64,000 nt of DNA. Source: Vicinamibacterales bacterium (lineage in GTDB: Bacteria; Acidobacteriota; Vicinamibacteria; Vicinamibacterales; Fen-181). Numbering within the stretch: position 1 is the stretch's first letter; each line of letters starts with the position of its first letter. The stretch covers positions 62,001 through 126,000 of the forward strand of contig DASXVO010000005.1 of assembly GCA_036504215.1 (NCBI GenBank), read 5' to 3'. The position numbers and the translations under genes were made by a program. Positions 17,050-25,407 of the stretch are shown here, one piece after another. The notes beneath the pieces are model-generated. The model was not told where the DNA came from. It worked only from the letters and a program-made list of their open reading frames with translations, and searched no databases.

Positions 17050-17065
17050 TCGCTGAGTATTCTGG

Positions 17066-17139
17066 TCGGGGCGACTGGATTCGAACCAGCGACCCCCTGA
17101 ACCCCATTCAGGTGCGCTACCAAGCTGCGCTACGCCCCG
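17066..17139 (-). tRNA. tRNA-Pro (anticodon GGG)
   Basis: A 74-base cloverleaf on the minus strand. The acceptor stem is CGGGGCG/CGCCCCG with discriminator A. The anticodon stem CCTGA/TCAGG closes the loop ATGGGGT, giving anticodon GGG, and the T arm contains GGTTCGAATCC. CCA is not encoded. It lies 15 bases past the MerR gene on the same strand and may be cotranscribed with it. Confidence 0.96.
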
Positions 17140-17154
17140 ACCTCGCCGACTATT

Positions 17155-17817
17155 CTACCCTACACTTGGTTCGCTGTCGTGCCCCGGTTTGGCCCGGGCG
17201 CGTCGGCGTCCTCGCGCCGGGGGCGTGTCCGACACGCCGTCGATCAGTGGCAGCGTCGCATCCGGTGCGGCGGTCGGCCGTGCGGCCGACGCGGGCGGCC
17301 ACGTCGGCGGCGGAGTGCTCAAATCGGCACGCCGCACGGGCGGGACGCCCGTGCCACTCAGTTCAGCCGGGCCACCCGCGGACTCCGCACCGTCGGTGGC
17401 ACCCGCTGCCTCTGCGGGACGCGAGAGGACGTCGAGCAACGACCGCAACTCGCCCTTGACCTTGCTGATCCGTCCGCGGACCTCGTCGCTCGTCGTCAAC
17501 TCGAACACTGGATCGGGTTCCGGCGCGGGTTCACCTTCCAGCCTGCGTCGCGCACCGGCGAGCGTCAGCCCTTCGGTGAACACCAACTGCTTGATGCGCA
17601 GGATCTGCTCGATGTCGGAACGCCGGTAGACGCGGAACCCACCCGGCTTCGCCGAGACGCCGAGCCCCGGAAACTCTTTCTCCCAGGACTTCAGGACGTA
17701 CGGCGGAATCTGGGCGATCTCGCACACCTCCGACGCCTTGAACGCGGCCCGATCGGGGATCTCAACTGTTGGTTCCACCACAATTCGACGGCCGAGTATA
17801 GCACTGAGACCTTGCAC
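17155..17817 (-). CDS. MerR-family transcriptional regulator
   Basis: A protein of up to 220 residues. The winged helix-turn-helix is at about 27-90: FKASEVCEIAQIPPYVLKSW, then GGFRVYRRSDIEQILRI. A low-complexity tail rich in Pro, Ala and Thr follows (about 145-220), with no visible effector-binding Cys. The GTG at 17817 is the longest start; GTG codons about 12 residues later (near VVEPTVEIP) are also possible. A MerR-like gene next to tRNA-Pro and near an HU/IHF gene recalls the ihfA-merR-tRNA-Pro order known in Proteobacteria. The target is unknown. Confidence 0.83.
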   Translation of the reverse strand: MQGLSAILGRRIVVEPTVEIPDRAAFKASEVCEIAQIPPYVLKSWEKEFPGLGVSAKPGGFRVYRRSDIEQILRIKQLVFTEGLTLAGARRRLEGEPAPEPDPVFELTTSDEVRGRISKVKGELRSLLDVLSRPAEAAGATDGAESAGGPAELSGTGVPPVRRADLSTPPPTWPPASAARPTAAPDATLPLIDGVSDTPPARGRRRARAKPGHDSEPSVG

Positions 17818-17843
17818 TCAGCGGGGGCCGCGCTCGCCCCTGG

Positions 17844-19256
17844 TCAAGCCTCGCGCTCACCCCTGCGCTCCCGCCGGCAGCGCACCTGGATGCGGACCGG
17901 CGTGCCGATGAATCCAAATGTGTCGCGCAGGCGGTTCACGAGGAATCGTGAGTACGAAAAATGAAACGTCGCCGCCACGTTGGTGAAGAACACGAACGTC
18001 GGCGGCGCGACGCTCACCTGGGCCGCGTAGAGAATGCGGACCGACCTCGCTCCCGAGCACACCGGAGGATTCGACGCCGTCACCTTCTCGACAAACCGAT
18101 TCAGCTCGCCGGTGCTCACCCGCTTCTTGCGCGCGTCAGCCACGCGGTCGATCGTCTCGAGCAGGCGCGACGTCCGATCGCCGGTCAACGCCGAGATGTG
18201 CAGCACCGGCGCGAACTCGAGAAACTTGAGACGCCGCTTCAACTCGCTGTCGAACGTCCTGACGACGTCGGGGCCGTCCCCCGTCATCAGGTCCCACTTG
18301 TTGGCGGCGACGATGATGCCGCAGCCCGCGCGCTCCGCCTCGCCGGCAATGGCGCCGTCCTGCTCGGTCGGACCTTCGGTGGCATCGAGGACGACAACGG
18401 CAACGTCGGCCGCCTCGACGGCTCGACGCGCGATGATCACGCTCAGCGACTCCAGCGGGCCGGATCGCGACACGCGACCCGGCCGCCGAATTCCCGCCGT
18501 ATCCACGATGCGGAACTCGCGGCGATGCCAGCGAAGAAGCGTGTCGACCGCGTCCCGCGTCGTGCCCGGAATGGCGCTGACGAGCACGCGCTCCTCGCGC
18601 AACAACCGATTGACCAGCGACGACTTCCCCACGTTCGGCCGACCGATGATGGCCACACCGATCTCGGGGCGGGCCGGCTCCTCGGCGCCGTTTTCGCCAT
18701 TCGGCTCCGACTGATCCGTGATTCCAGCCTGCGCTGGTTTGCCCAACGCTGCGCCCGGCAGGCGCTGGACCACCTCATCCAACAAATCACCGACGCCCAG
18801 CCCGTGCTCGGCCGCGACTTCCACGACCGGCTCGAAACCGAACTGGAAGAGCTCCATCGCGCCGTCGCGTGCCCGACGGTCATCCATCTTGTTGACGGCC
18901 ATGATGACCGGCGCACCGCGCTCGTGCAGCGCCTTGGCGATGTCGTTGTCGCCCGGCGTGCGCCCGAACCGGCCGTCGACGACGAAGATCAGGAGGTCGG
19001 CCTTCGTAATCGCCGCACGTCCGCCCTCCTCGACGAGCGCGTGCAGCGGATCCTCACTGTCCCCAAACAGTCCGCCCGTATCGGTCAGATCGAATCCGAC
19101 GCCACGCCAGACGACCGGCTGCGTGATGACGTCCCGCGTGGTGCCCGGCACGGGTGTCACGATGGCGCGCCGCGACGACGTGATCCGGTTGAATAGCGTG
19201 GACTTGCCGACATTTGGCCGGCCGACGAGAACGACAGAGGGAGAGCGTTTGTGCAC
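17844..19256 (-). CDS. der: Ribosome biogenesis GTPase Der (EngA)
   Basis: A 470-residue protein with two GTPase domains in tandem, each with GRPNVGKS(T/S) (residues about 12-19 and 207-214), PGTTRD switch motifs, DTGG and DTAG, and NKMD/NKWD for guanine recognition. A KH-like domain forms the C-terminus, ending in a basic tail (RCRRERRGER). Der acts in maturation of the 50S subunit. The inserted linker between the two domains (about 175-200) is acidic. GTG 19256 is the only reasonable start. It is divergent from the HU gene. Confidence 0.96.
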   Translation of the reverse strand: MHKRSPSVVLVGRPNVGKSTLFNRITSSRRAIVTPVPGTTRDVITQPVVWRGVGFDLTDTGGLFGDSEDPLHALVEEGGRAAITKADLLIFVVDGRFGRTPGDNDIAKALHERGAPVIMAVNKMDDRRARDGAMELFQFGFEPVVEVAAEHGLGVGDLLDEVVQRLPGAALGKPAQAGITDQSEPNGENGAEEPARPEIGVAIIGRPNVGKSSLVNRLLREERVLVSAIPGTTRDAVDTLLRWHRREFRIVDTAGIRRPGRVSRSGPLESLSVIIARRAVEAADVAVVVLDATEGPTEQDGAIAGEAERAGCGIIVAANKWDLMTGDGPDVVRTFDSELKRRLKFLEFAPVLHISALTGDRTSRLLETIDRVADARKKRVSTGELNRFVEKVTASNPPVCSGARSVRILYAAQVSVAPPTFVFFTNVAATFHFSYSRFLVNRLRDTFGFIGTPVRIQVRCRRERRGEREA

Positions 19257-19321
19257 TATATGGCCTCGAAAACCGCGCCTCGGGCGCCCGGCCGACGCCC
19301 GTTCGCGGGTCCGGTCCGGGC

Positions 19322-19350
19322 TTGACAGCGTAAGTGTCTCTACCTATAGT
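19322..19350 (+). promoter_or_regulatory. Sigma70-type promoter of the HU/IHF gene
   Basis: A perfect -35 box TTGACA (19322-19327), a 17-base spacer and -10 box TATAGT (19345-19350) lie 31 bases before the HU start. This is the best housekeeping promoter seen in the window and agrees with strong expression of an abundant nucleoid protein. Confidence 0.85.
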
Positions 19351-19380
19351 AGTTAGCAGCTTCGATTGGAGCGCATCAGC

Positions 19381-19650
19381 ATGATCAAAGTCGACATCGT
19401 GAACGAAGTCTCGAAAGCCGCTGACATCACGAAGGTGAAGGCCGAGCTGGCGGTGGACGCAGTCTTCGACGCGATGCGCGTGTCGATGCAACGTGGAGAC
19501 CGGATCGAACTCCGCGGATTCGGCGTCTTCCAGGTCAAGCCGCGCAAGCGCGGGATCGGACGCAATCCGCGCACCGGCAAGGAAGTGCGCATCCCGCCCG
19601 GCCGAACCATCAGGTTCAAGCCCGGCAAGGATTTGCAGAACATCAGCTGA
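19381..19650 (+). CDS. HU/IHF-family nucleoid DNA-binding protein
   Basis: An 89-residue protein from ATG 19381, which follows GGAG. It has the HU fold: helices KVDIVNEVSKAADI and AVDAVFDAMRVSM, then the DNA-bending arm ELRGFGVFQVKPRKRGIGRN with the tip RNPRTG, and the final TIRFKPGKDL. Length is normal for HU or IHF, and the sequence alone does not decide between them. It lies 7 bases before a membrane protease gene. Confidence 0.95.
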   Translation: MIKVDIVNEVSKAADITKVKAELAVDAVFDAMRVSMQRGDRIELRGFGVFQVKPRKRGIGRNPRTGKEVRIPPGRTIRFKPGKDLQNIS

Positions 19651-19657
19651 ACGTCCC

Positions 19658-20788
19658 TTGGCCTCAACTCCTGACGACTTCCCCAGCTCCCCGCGCGACG
19701 ACCGCGACGATCGTCCTCGTCACTCATTCGAGGCCGACATCCCGCCATCACCTGATGTGTCGGCGGCCGCGAACCGGTTCGACCTCGGCCCGGATGTTCC
19801 GCCCCCGTTCAGATTGAGCCACTCCAGTGTACCGCGAATCCCCCTGGACGTGGAGAGCCGCCACGACATGCCCGACGTCTTCGTGCGCCGGCTCTACCCG
19901 CGCGACCGCCTCTGGGTGCACATCGGGTTGTTCCTGCTGACGCTGGGAACGACCACGCTGGTCGGTGCCGGACACTATGCCTCGTTCCTCGCCGACTTCC
20001 GAGCGGTGACGGTGCCGGGTGACTGGACGCTGCTCCTCCGAGGCTTCTGGTACAGCGTGACGATCCTCGCGATTCTCGGCGCCCACGAATTCGGCCACTA
20101 CTTCGCGTGCCGGTACTACCGGGTCAACGCGTCGCTGCCGTTCTTCCTGCCCGTCCCGCCGCCGTTACTGACGGGCACACTTGGCGCGTTCATCCGGATT
20201 CGTCAGCCCATCCCGTCCAAGCGGATGTTGTTCGACATCGGGATCGCGGGTCCGCTGGCCGGCTTCGTGGTGGCCGTGCCGGCGTTGTTCATCGGACTGG
20301 CGATGTCGCACGTCGCCGCGCTGCCGAAGGACCAGACGGGCATGCTCTCGCTCGGGGAGCCGCTGCTCTTCAAGGCCGCCACGTGGATGCTCTTCGGGTC
20401 TGTGGCGGACGGCTACTCACTCAACATGCACCCGGTCGCGTTTGCCTCGTGGTTCGGCCTGCTCGCCACGGCGCTGAACCTCTTCCCCATCGGCCAGCTC
20501 GATGGAGGGCATATCGCGTACGCGGTGCTCGGCCGTCGCTCCACGCAGCTCACGCTCGCCGCCGTCGGCGTGGCGATCGTCCTGACGTTCATCTCGTGGA
20601 GCTGGCTGGTGTGGACGATCCTGATGATCGTGATGCTGTTCATCCTCGGACCGAAGCACCCGCCGACCATCGACGAGCACGTGCCGCTCGACCGCACGCG
20701 GCTGATCCTGGCGCTCGTGGCCCTCGCCGTGTTCGTGGTCACCTTCATGTCCGCGCCCATCCAGCCGCTCGACCTGCTGCAGAAGTAG
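19658..20788 (+). CDS. Site-2-protease-like membrane metalloprotease (M50)
   Basis: A polytopic protein of up to 376 residues. Zinc ligands are H143-E144-x2-H147 (AHEFGHYFACRYY) and the distal Asp of LDGGHIAY, in the order usual for site-2 proteases; no PDZ domain is present. About seven hydrophobic segments are seen. The TTG at 19658 opens the frame right after HU, adding a Pro/Asp-rich cytoplasmic tail. ATG 19868 is a possible shorter start (306 residues), and no clear ribosome site favours either. Such proteases cut membrane-bound regulators; the substrate is unknown. Confidence 0.85.
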   Translation: MASTPDDFPSSPRDDRDDRPRHSFEADIPPSPDVSAAANRFDLGPDVPPPFRLSHSSVPRIPLDVESRHDMPDVFVRRLYPRDRLWVHIGLFLLTLGTTTLVGAGHYASFLADFRAVTVPGDWTLLLRGFWYSVTILAILGAHEFGHYFACRYYRVNASLPFFLPVPPPLLTGTLGAFIRIRQPIPSKRMLFDIGIAGPLAGFVVAVPALFIGLAMSHVAALPKDQTGMLSLGEPLLFKAATWMLFGSVADGYSLNMHPVAFASWFGLLATALNLFPIGQLDGGHIAYAVLGRRSTQLTLAAVGVAIVLTFISWSWLVWTILMIVMLFILGPKHPPTIDEHVPLDRTRLILALVALAVFVVTFMSAPIQPLDLLQK

Positions 20789-20794
20789 ACCCCC

Positions 20795-23317
20795 TCACAG
20801 CACGGTCATCGGATCGACGTCGATCGCGACCCGCCTCCGCAATTCCGGTTGGACCTCGAGTGCCTTGCGCACGGCCTCGCGCATCGTCGCGCGTCGCACA
20901 CCCTTGATGAAGAACTGCGCACGATGCTCGCCCCGCAGCTTCACGAACGGCGCCGGCGCCGGACCGAGGACGAGGAATCCTGCACGCCCCCCCGCCTGGC
21001 GCAGCCCGCCCACAATCGTCTCCGCATCCTCCATCGCGGCCGCGAGGCTGCGGCCTCGCACGATGCCACTCGTCAGTGCGACGAACGGCGGGTACTGCAT
21101 CGCCCGCCGGAATATCAGCTCCTCGTCGAAGAACGCGCGGTAGTCCTGACGGCGCGCGTGCCGAATGCTGTAGTGACCCGGGTACAGCGTCTGGATGATC
21201 GCTTCCCCCGGCTCCTCGCCGCGGCCCGCCCGGCCCACGACCTGCGTCAGCAACTGGAACGTCCGTTCCGCCGCGCGAAAATCGGCCAGTCCCAGGCCGA
21301 CGTCGGCCGACACCACGCCGACGAGCGTGACGCGGGGAAAGTCGTGCCCCTTCGCGATCATCTGCGTGCCGACCAGGACGTCGATCTCGGCACGGCCGAA
21401 CCGCGAGAGCAGCGCGGCCGCCGCGCCGCGCCGCCGGATGGTGTCGCGGTCCAGACGCTCGACCCGGGCCGAGGGAAACGCCGCCAGGATCTCGCGCTCG
21501 ACACGCTCGGTCCCGAATCCCGCCTGATCGAGGTACGGCGCCGCACACTGTGGACAGGTCTTCGGCACGACGGTCGAGTAGTTGCAGTAGTGGCATCGTG
21601 CCCGCCGCGTGTCGCGCGGGCCGCTGTGCACGGTGAGCGACACGCTGCAGTTCGGGCAATCGATGGTCGCGGCGCATTGGCGACAGAACACCGCGGTCGC
21701 GTAGCCGCGCCGGTTCAACAGGACGAGGACCTGCTCCTTGCGCGAGAGCCGCGCGGCGATGCCCTCCAGCAGCGGCTGGCTCAACACGACGTCCGGCCCG
21801 CGCTCGGCGAACTCGTCGCGCATGTTGACGATCGTCACGTGCGCCAACGGCCGGTCCAGCACCCGTCTGGTCATCGTCACCATTTCGTAGCGGCCGGTGG
21901 TCGCGTTCTGGTAGCTCTCGATCGAGGGCGTGGCCGAGCCGAGGACGACGAGCGCGTCCTCGCGCTTGCCGCGCATCACGGCGACATCGCGTCCGTGATA
22001 CCGAGGCGTGTCCTCTTGTTTGTAGGACCCGTCGTGCTCCTCGTCCACGATGATCAGGCCGACCGACCTCAACGGCGCGAACACCGCCGACCGCGTGCCA
22101 ACGACGACGTCCACCTCACCGCGGCGGATCCGCTGCCACTGGTCGTAGCGCTCGCCATCGGACAGGCCGCTGTGCTGGATCGCCACGTGGTCGCCGAACG
22201 CCGCCCGGAACACGCCGGCGAGGGCGGGCGTGAGGCCGATCTCCGGCACGAGGATGAGCGCCGATCGACCGGCGGCACGAACGGCCGCGGTCAGCCGCAG
22301 GTAGAGTTCCGTCTTGCCGCTGCCCGTGACGCCGTGCAGCAGCGCCGTAGCGAAGGAACCGCCCGCCAGGAGGCATTGGAGGCGCTCGAGCGCGGTGGTC
22401 TGCTCGGGGGTCAGTTCTCGGGCCGCAGGATCGCCCGCAGAGCCGTTCTCCGGGAGGAAGGTCGCCGCTTCGAAGGGATCTCGATCCACCTGGTCGCGGC
22501 GGAGCGACACGAGGCCGCGCGACGCCAGTCGCTGGACGACGTCCGTCGAGAGGCCACGCTCGCGAAGCGCGGACAGCGGCAGCCCTTCCGGAACGCCCGC
22601 GAGAACGGCAAGCGCCTCGCGCTGCTTCGGCCCGACGCTGGCGACCGTGTCCTTGCGCGAGGTCGGTTCCAGCAATTCGAGTCCGGCTGCGGTCACAGCC
22701 GCCACGCGGATTGTCTTGAACGCATCGGCCTGCCCGGTCAGCACGTCTTCGATCTCGACGAGGCCCTCTTCCTGAAGAGCCCGAACGAGCGCCCTGGCCG
22801 GAACGATGCGCCCGCGGCGGCTGCCGTCGAGGTGCTCGAGGCGATAGGCCACGGATCTGACCGGCACCCAGGAGGCGCCGGTGAGGAGACCGAGCGCCGA
22901 ATCGCGCAAGGTCCGGCGTCCTCCCGCGCCGAGCGCCGCCAGGCGGGCCTCACCTGCTGCGGTGATTCGCGCGCGCCACTCGCTCTCGACCCAGGCGAAC
23001 GGCGGCATCGCCGCGCCGAGCGCATCACCCGGGCCGCAGGCGTAGTAGTCCGCCACCCATCGTGCGAGGCCGACCACGGTCTGCGGCAGAAACGGTTCGG
23101 GATCGAGGATATCCAGCAGATCGCGGATCGCCACCTGGCCGCCGTCCGACGGACCTGGAACCGGCGGCTTTGCGTCCACGACGATCCCGGTGACCCGTCG
23201 GTTCCCGAGAGGCACGAGGACACGGGCGCCGACCTCCGGCGCCTCGAGCCCCTCCGGGACGCGATAGGTCAGGAGATCCAGGGACGGAACGGGCACCGCG
23301 ACGGAAACCAGAGGCAT
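20795..23317 (-). CDS. priA: Primosomal replication restart helicase PriA
   Basis: An 840-residue superfamily 2 helicase. An N-terminal 3'-DNA-end-binding part (VPVPSLDLLTYRVPEG) leads to the helicase core with Walker A GVTGSGKTE, Walker B DEEHD, GSATPS (motif III) and VGRAGRG (motif VI). Eight zinc-binding cysteines lie between the helicase lobes (CRQC, CPNC, CHYC, CPQC). PriA reloads the replisome at stalled forks. It is somewhat longer than the E. coli protein (732). It reads in the same direction as udg, coaBC, gmk and yicC. Confidence 0.96.
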   Translation of the reverse strand: MPLVSVAVPVPSLDLLTYRVPEGLEAPEVGARVLVPLGNRRVTGIVVDAKPPVPGPSDGGQVAIRDLLDILDPEPFLPQTVVGLARWVADYYACGPGDALGAAMPPFAWVESEWRARITAAGEARLAALGAGGRRTLRDSALGLLTGASWVPVRSVAYRLEHLDGSRRGRIVPARALVRALQEEGLVEIEDVLTGQADAFKTIRVAAVTAAGLELLEPTSRKDTVASVGPKQREALAVLAGVPEGLPLSALRERGLSTDVVQRLASRGLVSLRRDQVDRDPFEAATFLPENGSAGDPAARELTPEQTTALERLQCLLAGGSFATALLHGVTGSGKTELYLRLTAAVRAAGRSALILVPEIGLTPALAGVFRAAFGDHVAIQHSGLSDGERYDQWQRIRRGEVDVVVGTRSAVFAPLRSVGLIIVDEEHDGSYKQEDTPRYHGRDVAVMRGKREDALVVLGSATPSIESYQNATTGRYEMVTMTRRVLDRPLAHVTIVNMRDEFAERGPDVVLSQPLLEGIAARLSRKEQVLVLLNRRGYATAVFCRQCAATIDCPNCSVSLTVHSGPRDTRRARCHYCNYSTVVPKTCPQCAAPYLDQAGFGTERVEREILAAFPSARVERLDRDTIRRRGAAAALLSRFGRAEIDVLVGTQMIAKGHDFPRVTLVGVVSADVGLGLADFRAAERTFQLLTQVVGRAGRGEEPGEAIIQTLYPGHYSIRHARRQDYRAFFDEELIFRRAMQYPPFVALTSGIVRGRSLAAAMEDAETIVGGLRQAGGRAGFLVLGPAPAPFVKLRGEHRAQFFIKGVRRATMREAVRKALEVQPELRRRVAIDVDPMTVL

Positions 23318-23352
23318 CGGCGATCAGTGTACGGCGAAATCGTCGGGCCCGA

Positions 23353-24165
23353 TCAGGCGTCTTCGTCGGTCAGGATCGCACGCGCCTTCTTCAAGTCGTC
23401 CCAGGCGTCGCGCTTCCGGTCGGGGCTGCGCAGCAGAAATGCGGGATGGAACGTGGGAATCAGTTGGGCCTGGCCGTACTTGAAGACACGGCCGCGCAGG
23501 CGCGAAATCGGCTCCTGCGTCTTGAGCAGCGCCTGCGCAGCGAACGTGCCGAGCGCGACGATGACCTTCGGTCGGATCGACTCGACCTGGCGGAACAGGA
23601 ACGGTTCGCACGTCGCCACCTCGTCCGGCTCCGGATTGCGGTTCTCGGGCGGACGGCACTTGATCACGTTGGCAATGTAGACATCGTCCCGCTTCAGGCC
23701 GATCGCTTCGATCATCTTCGTCAGCAACTGCCCCGCGCGGCCGACGAACGGAATGCCCTGGATGTCTTCATCGCGGCCCGGCGCCTCGCCGACGAACATC
23801 AGACCGGCATCGGGATTGCCGACGCCGAACACGATCTGGCGACGGCCGAGCCCGTGCAGTTTGCAGCGGGTGCAGTCGCCGATCTCGGAGCGGAGGGAGG
23901 ACAGAGAGGCGGAGGCGGGTGCTGGGGGTGCCAGGGGTGCTGGGGGTGCTGAAGGTGCCGGTGCTGGAGGTGCCGGAGGTGCTGGGGGTGCTGAAGGTGC
24001 CGGTGCTGGAGGTGCTGAAGGTGCTACGGGTGCTGAAGGTGCTGAAGGTGCTGAAGGTGCGATCGTCTCCGATGTGTGGCGCCACTTGGGGTCGCGGCTC
24101 AGGCCGCCCACGCCGAGCTCTTTCAGAAAGGTCAGGTGCTCGATCAATTGCTCACGTGGGTCCAC
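23353..24165 (-). CDS. udg: Type 4 uracil-DNA glycosylase (Fe-S) with Ala/Pro-rich linker
   Basis: A 270-residue protein with GTG start 24165, eight bases after coaBC. Residues 1-35 form a short helical N-terminus and 36-85 a linker made of SAP/PAP repeats. Residues about 90-265 are the family 4 UDG core: C-TR-C at the start of the Fe-S site, GEAPGRDEDIQG (uracil pocket), the Cys in NVIKCRPPENRNP, and HPAFLLR near the end. It removes uracil from DNA in base excision repair. The repeated linker is unusual for this enzyme. Confidence 0.92.
   Translation of the reverse strand: MDPREQLIEHLTFLKELGVGGLSRDPKWRHTSETIAPSAPSAPSAPVAPSAPPAPAPSAPPAPPAPPAPAPSAPPAPLAPPAPASASLSSLRSEIGDCTRCKLHGLGRRQIVFGVGNPDAGLMFVGEAPGRDEDIQGIPFVGRAGQLLTKMIEAIGLKRDDVYIANVIKCRPPENRNPEPDEVATCEPFLFRQVESIRPKVIVALGTFAAQALLKTQEPISRLRGRVFKYGQAQLIPTFHPAFLLRSPDRKRDAWDDLKKARAILTDEDA
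23918..24060. repeat. 9-bp tandem repeat within udg
   Basis: Variants of GGTGCTGAA and GGTGCTGGGG are repeated about 15 times. They code on the minus strand for Ser-Ala-Pro and Pro-Ala-Pro units in the linker of the uracil glycosylase. All units keep the reading frame, so copy number can change without breaking the protein. Confidence 0.9.
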
Positions 24166-24173
24166 CGGTCCAC

Positions 24174-25373
24174 CTATCTGGCTGCGAGGAGTTCTTCGAT
24201 GCGGTCGATGACGGCTTGCGCGATGCCAGCCTTCGACTGCAGCGCAATGTCGCGTTCGTCGGTGGCGCTCACGAGCGTGACGGCGTTCCGGTCCACGTCG
24301 AACCCGGCGTCGGAACGCGAGACGTCGTTGGCCACGATCAGATCCACCTGCTTCCGAAGTCGCTTGCTCCGTGCGCGCTCGACGACGTCGCTGGTCTCGG
24401 CAGCGAAGCCGACGAGCACCGCGCGCGGCAACTGCCCCGCGGCGCGCCTGGTGCCGAGCGCCGCGAGGATGTCCGGCGTGCGGGTGAGCCTCAGCACCAG
24501 TTCATCCGCGTCCTTCGTGATCTTCTCCGCCGCCCTTTGCGGCGCGTAGTCGGCCACCGCCGCAGCCATGATGATCACGTCGGCCTCAGCGGCCCGCGCC
24601 ATGATCGCGTCCCGCATTTCGGCCGCGCGACGTACTCTGACCACGGCAACCGCGTCGGGCGGATCGATGCTCGTCGGCCCGGCCACGAGAGTGACCGTCG
24701 CCCCCCGCCTGGCAGCCTCGGCGGCCAGGGCGAATCCCATCCGACCGCTCGATCGATTCCCCACGAACCGAACCGGGTCGATGTCCTCGAACGTCGGGCC
24801 GGCCGTGACCACCACGTGGCGGCCTGCCAGCGACTGTCTCGGCCGCAAAAGCGTGTCCGCCGCGGCCACGATGTCGGCTGGTTCGGCCAGGCGGCCCTTC
24901 CCCGTCCAGCCACAGGCGAGGAAGCCTTCGCCGGGCGCCACGACGTGGACGCCCCGTTCGGTCAGCACCTGCAGGTTGCGCTGGACGGCCACGTGTTCCC
25001 ACATGTTCGTGTTCATCGCGGGCGCGATCATGACCGGCGCGCGCGTCGCGAGGTACAACGTGCTGAGGAAGTCGTCCGCGACGCCAGCGGCGAACTTCCC
25101 GATGATGTTCGCCGTCGCTGGCGCCACGATCAGCAGCTCGATCGACGACGCCAGCGCGATGTGCTCGATGTCGGCGTTCGCGCCGGGATCGAACTGGCCG
25201 GTGATTACCCGATGCCGCGTGATCGCCTCGAAGGTCAGGGGGCCGACAAACTCGGTGGCCGCCTGCGTCATCACCACGACGACGTCGTGATCGGCCTTTT
25301 GCAGGCCGCGCGCAACCTCGACGGCCTTGTAGGCGCCGATGCCTCCCGTCACGCCAAGAGCAACCAGTGCCAT
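24174..25373 (-). CDS. coaBC: Bifunctional CoaBC (phosphopantothenoylcysteine synthase/decarboxylase)
   Basis: A 399-residue enzyme making 4'-phosphopantetheine for coenzyme A. Residues 1-180 are the FMN-dependent decarboxylase, with base H71 (ADIEHIALA), the substrate motif PAMNTNMW (about 118-125) and C154 in the lid ACGWTGKG. Residues about 185-399 are the CTP-dependent synthase, with TAGPT, the GNRSSGRMG loop and K in EKITK. The gene follows gmk by 34 bases; there is no room for rpoZ, which often lies between them. Confidence 0.96.
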   Translation of the reverse strand: MALVALGVTGGIGAYKAVEVARGLQKADHDVVVVMTQAATEFVGPLTFEAITRHRVITGQFDPGANADIEHIALASSIELLIVAPATANIIGKFAAGVADDFLSTLYLATRAPVMIAPAMNTNMWEHVAVQRNLQVLTERGVHVVAPGEGFLACGWTGKGRLAEPADIVAAADTLLRPRQSLAGRHVVVTAGPTFEDIDPVRFVGNRSSGRMGFALAAEAARRGATVTLVAGPTSIDPPDAVAVVRVRRAAEMRDAIMARAAEADVIIMAAAVADYAPQRAAEKITKDADELVLRLTRTPDILAALGTRRAAGQLPRAVLVGFAAETSDVVERARSKRLRKQVDLIVANDVSRSDAGFDVDRNAVTLVSATDERDIALQSKAGIAQAVIDRIEELLAAR

Positions 25374-25407
25374 GATTCCCCTCGATTGGGGCCAGCCCCA
25401 ATTCCCT

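Noticed and set aside
16087-17065. Attachment-site duplication of the tRNA-Pro 3' end.
   Set aside because: No second copy of the T-arm or acceptor sequence was seen in the degenerate stretch.
23918-24060. CRISPR or intergenic minisatellite in the udg region.
   Set aside because: The 9-bp unit codes in frame for the Ala/Pro linker of the uracil glycosylase.
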